A stretch of 60,934 nt of DNA. Source: Pseudoflavonifractor phocaeensis (GTDB lineage Bacteria > Bacillota > Clostridia > Oscillospirales > Oscillospiraceae). Every line of letters begins with the position of its first letter. The first letter of the stretch is position 1. The stretch is from assembly GCF_016901955.1 (NCBI RefSeq), contig NZ_JACJLC010000010.1:1-60934 (forward strand), given 5' to 3'. Made by a program: the position numbers and the translations under genes. The notes below the pieces were generated by a model. It saw only the letters and a list, made by a program, of their open reading frames with translations, was not told where the DNA came from and did no database searches. Of the stretch, positions 57,364 to 60,934 are shown piece by piece.

Positions 57364-59469
57364 ATGCCTAGGAAAGTTACCTTAGAGAACACCAGAAACA
57401 TTGGCATCATGGCTCACATCGACGCCGGCAAGACCACCACCACCGAGCGAATCCTGTACTACACCGGTGTCAACTACAAGATCGGTGAGACCCATGACGG
57501 CACCGCCACCATGGACTGGATGGCTCAGGAGCAGGAGCGCGGCATCACCATCACCTCCGCCGCCACCACCTGCTATTGGACCGGGTCCAAGCAGCAGTTC
57601 CCCCAGACCCGTATCAACATCATCGACACCCCGGGCCACGTGGACTTCACCGTGGAGGTGGAGCGCTCCCTGCGCGTGCTGGACGGCTCCGTCACCGTCA
57701 TGTGCGCCAAGGGCGGCGTGGAGCCCCAGTCCGAGACTGTGTGGCGCCAGGCAGACCACTACAAGGTCCCCCGCATGATCTACGTCAACAAGATGGACAT
57801 CATGGGTGCCGATTTCTACAACGTGCTCAACATGATCCATGACCGGCTGAAGTGTAACGCCGTGCCCATCCAGCTGCCCATCGGCTCCGAGGATACCTTC
57901 AAGGGCATCATCGATCTGGTGGAGATGGACGCCGACATCTACTATGACGAGCTGGGCAAGGACATGCGTGTGGAGGAGATCCCCGCCGACATGATGGAGC
58001 TGGCCCAGGAGTACCGCACCAAGCTGGTGGACGCCTGCGCCGACATCGACGACGAGATCATGGAGCTGGCCCTGGAAGAGAAGCCTATCCCCGAGGAGAT
58101 GCTCCGCCGGGCTCTGCGCAAGGGCACCATTGAGAACCTGCTGGTCCCCGTGACCTGCGGCACCTCTTACCGCAACAAGGGCGTGCAGAAGCTGCTGGAC
58201 GCCATCGTGGACTTCATGCCCTCCCCCCTGGACATCCCCGCCATCAAGGGTGTGGATCCCGACACCGAGGAAGAGGACGAGCGTCCCGCCGATGACAACG
58301 CCCCCTTCTCCGCTCTGGCGTTCAAGATCATGACCGACCCCTACGTGGGCCGTCTGTCCTTCTTCCGTGTGTACTCCGGTAAGCTCACCACCGGTTCCAC
58401 CGTGCTCAACAGCACCAAGAACCAGCGGGAGCGCATGGGCCGCATCCTGCAGATGCACGCCAACCACCGGGAGGATATCGAGGAGGTCTACTCCGGCGAC
58501 ATCGCCGCCGCCGTGGGTCTGAAGAACACCACCACCGGCGACACCCTGTGCGACGACAAGGCTCCCATCATCCTGGAGTCCATGGAGTTCCCCGACCCCG
58601 TCATCCGGGTGGCCATCGAGCCCAAGACCAAGGCCGGTCAGGAGAAGATGGGCATCGCTCTGGTGAAGCTGGCCGAGGAGGATCCCACCTTCAAGACCTA
58701 CACCGACGAGGAGACCGGTCAGACCATCATCGCCGGCATGGGCGAGCTCCACCTGGAGATCATCGTGGACCGTCTGCTCCGGGAGTTCAAGGTGGAGGCC
58801 AACGTGGGCGCGCCCCAGGTGGCCTACAAGGAGACCATCAAGAAGAGCGTGGAGCAGGACACCAAGTATGCCCGTCAGTCCGGCGGTAAGGGCCAGTACG
58901 GCCATGTCCGCATCACCGTGGAGCCCAACGAGCCCGGTAAGGGCTATGAGTTCCTCAACGAGATCACCGGTGGTGTCATCCCCAAGGAGTATATCCCCGC
59001 CGTTGACGCCGGTATCCAGGGGGCCATGCAGGCCGGTATTCTGGCCGGTTATCCCGTTGTGGATGTGAAGGTCCACCTGACCTTCGGCTCCTACCACGAG
59101 GTGGACTCCTCCGAGATGGCCTTTAAGATCGCCGGTTCCATGGCCTTTAAGGAGGCCTGCCGCAAGGCCAACGCCGTGCTGCTGGAGCCTGTGATGAAGG
59201 TTTCCGTCATCGTGCCTGACGAGTACCTGGGCAACGTCATCGGCGACCTGACCAGCCGCCGCGGCATGATCCAGGGCCAGGAGAGCCGCCCCGGCGCCAC
59301 CCAGGTGGACGCCCTGGTGCCTCTGGCCAGCATGTTCGGCTACGCCACTGACCTGCGCTCCTCCACTCAGGGCCGCGGCCAGTACTCCATGGAGCCCCAC
59401 AGCTATGTGGAGATCCCCAAGAGCATTGCCGACAAGATCATTGCCGAGCGGGGCCGTAAGGAAGACTGA
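57364..59469 (+). CDS. fusA: Translation elongation factor G
   Basis: 701 residues. GTPase motifs: [12 protein letters not shown] (P loop), DTPGHVDF (G3) and NKMD (G4), followed by domains II-V with GMGELHLEI and [10 protein letters not shown]. It drives ribosomal translocation. The full fusA-length domain IV is present, so this is EF-G and not a ribosome-protection protein. Confidence 0.98.
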   Translation: MPRKVTLENTRNIGIMAHIDAGKTTTTERILYYTGVNYKIGETHDGTATMDWMAQEQERGITITSAATTCYWTGSKQQFPQTRINIIDTPGHVDFTVEVERSLRVLDGSVTVMCAKGGVEPQSETVWRQADHYKVPRMIYVNKMDIMGADFYNVLNMIHDRLKCNAVPIQLPIGSEDTFKGIIDLVEMDADIYYDELGKDMRVEEIPADMMELAQEYRTKLVDACADIDDEIMELALEEKPIPEEMLRRALRKGTIENLLVPVTCGTSYRNKGVQKLLDAIVDFMPSPLDIPAIKGVDPDTEEEDERPADDNAPFSALAFKIMTDPYVGRLSFFRVYSGKLTTGSTVLNSTKNQRERMGRILQMHANHREDIEEVYSGDIAAAVGLKNTTTGDTLCDDKAPIILESMEFPDPVIRVAIEPKTKAGQEKMGIALVKLAEEDPTFKTYTDEETGQTIIAGMGELHLEIIVDRLLREFKVEANVGAPQVAYKETIKKSVEQDTKYARQSGGKGQYGHVRITVEPNEPGKGYEFLNEITGGVIPKEYIPAVDAGIQGAMQAGILAGYPVVDVKVHLTFGSYHEVDSSEMAFKIAGSMAFKEACRKANAVLLEPVMKVSVIVPDEYLGNVIGDLTSRRGMIQGQESRPGATQVDALVPLASMFGYATDLRSSTQGRGQYSMEPHSYVEIPKSIADKIIAERGRKED

Positions 59470-59558
59470 TTTTCAGCTAACCGGACGGCGGAGGGCGCCG
59501 GAAGGCCCCTCCGCACCGCCGGTGTCATTGCTTTTCCTGGAAAAGCAAAATAAAAGTG

Positions 59559-59587
59559 TTGCATTTTACCCTGCAATGCTATACAAT
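59559..59587 (+). promoter_or_regulatory. Sigma-A promoter of tuf
   Basis: TTGCAT, 17 bp, TACAAT in the 180-bp gap after fusA. A GC-rich imperfect hairpin (about 59481-59521) before it may partly end the fusA transcript. Confidence 0.7.
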
Positions 59588-59649
59588 ATTTTCGCATTTA
59601 TGTGGAAATGACTCTCACTCATTTTGAGCAATTAAGGAGGACACTTAAA

Positions 59650-60852
<1,203 letters not shown>

Positions 60853-60865
60853 TCAATACTCCCTA

Positions 60866-60897
60866 AAAGAGGACCTGCCTTGCGGCAGGTCCTCTTT
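60866..60897 (+). terminator. tuf terminator
   Basis: 14-bp perfect stem (AAAGAGGACCTGCC / GGCAGGTCCTCTTT) with loop TTGC and GTTT after it. Confidence 0.93.
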
Positions 60898-60934
60898 GTT
60901 TATAGGAGGGTGGCCGACCGAAGGAAAAGCGTTG

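Noticed and set aside
57382-59400. 672-codon minus-strand frame opposite fusA
   Set aside because: Antisense shadow of EF-G with the same biased composition.
57364-59469. Ribosome-protection type tetracycline resistance gene
   Set aside because: Context (rpsL-rpsG-fusA-tuf), length and domain motifs identify ordinary EF-G.

Overview
The window reads as a chromosomal segment of a GC-rich, endospore-forming, anaerobic member of the Clostridia, most like the Oscillospiraceae (Flavonifractor/Lawsonibacter type). This is an inference from the spoIIA operon, tRNA-sensing T-box leaders, the WalRK system, a full Rnf complex, an Fe-S serine dehydratase, a sigma-54 regulator and a clostridial tmRNA. 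No prophage, CRISPR array, rRNA, tRNA or intact insertion sequence was seen.

Layout. 1-6.3 kb: the 3' end of a Pro/Thr-linker transglutaminase-like gene faces a NUDIX-walR-walK-yycH-yycI operon (minus strand). 6.3-6.5 kb: two tandem copies of a 110-bp hairpin-rich repeat. 6.6-8.8 kb: a proteolysis and trans-translation group (compact MecA, SmpB, cyclophilin, tmRNA). 9.1-10.6 kb: L-serine dehydratase sdaAB-sdaAA. 10.7-15.5 kb (minus): a zinc-ribbon membrane protein with an ABC ATPase and a double-length ABC-2 permease. 16-17.7 kb: cstA. 17.8-21.8 kb (minus): ilvB-ilvN-ilvC behind a T-box that I read as valine-specific. The 3' tail of ilvN is duplicated around a string of small hairpins. 22.1-27.2 kb: rnfCDGEAB. 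27.2-31 kb: small Cys-rich protein, membrane proteins, gamma-carbonic anhydrase, and a PyrB with a PyrI-like zinc tail. 31.1-34 kb: T-box and valS. 34.2-36.6 kb: IseA-like lipoprotein and spoIIAA-AB-sigF. 36.6-42 kb: divergent HTH/small-protein pair, GT2-GtrA pair, SH3-NlpC/P60 hydrolase, GT-C glycosyltransferase. 42-49.6 kb (minus): rpoB-rpoC. 49.9-55.7 kb: a sigma-54 activator, palindromic upstream sites, a -24/-12 promoter and an amidohydrolase-M20 hydrolase-YfcC transporter operon. 55.8-60.9 kb: L7Ae-like protein, rpsL, rpsG, fusA, tuf.

How the genes work together. Branched-chain amino acid synthesis and valS appear to be tuned by the same tRNA. The wall genes (WalRK with YycHI, an NlpC/P60 endopeptidase, an IseA-like inhibitor) point to controlled peptidoglycan turnover. 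Rnf and serine dehydratase fit an amino-acid-fermenting, ferredoxin-based metabolism.

The least ordinary parts are the sigma-54 catabolic cassette between rpoB and the str operon, and the two loci built of short perfect hairpins (6.3 kb and 19.0 kb). Most long antisense open frames, for example opposite rpoB, rpoC and fusA, are artefacts of high GC at third codon positions and are left out.
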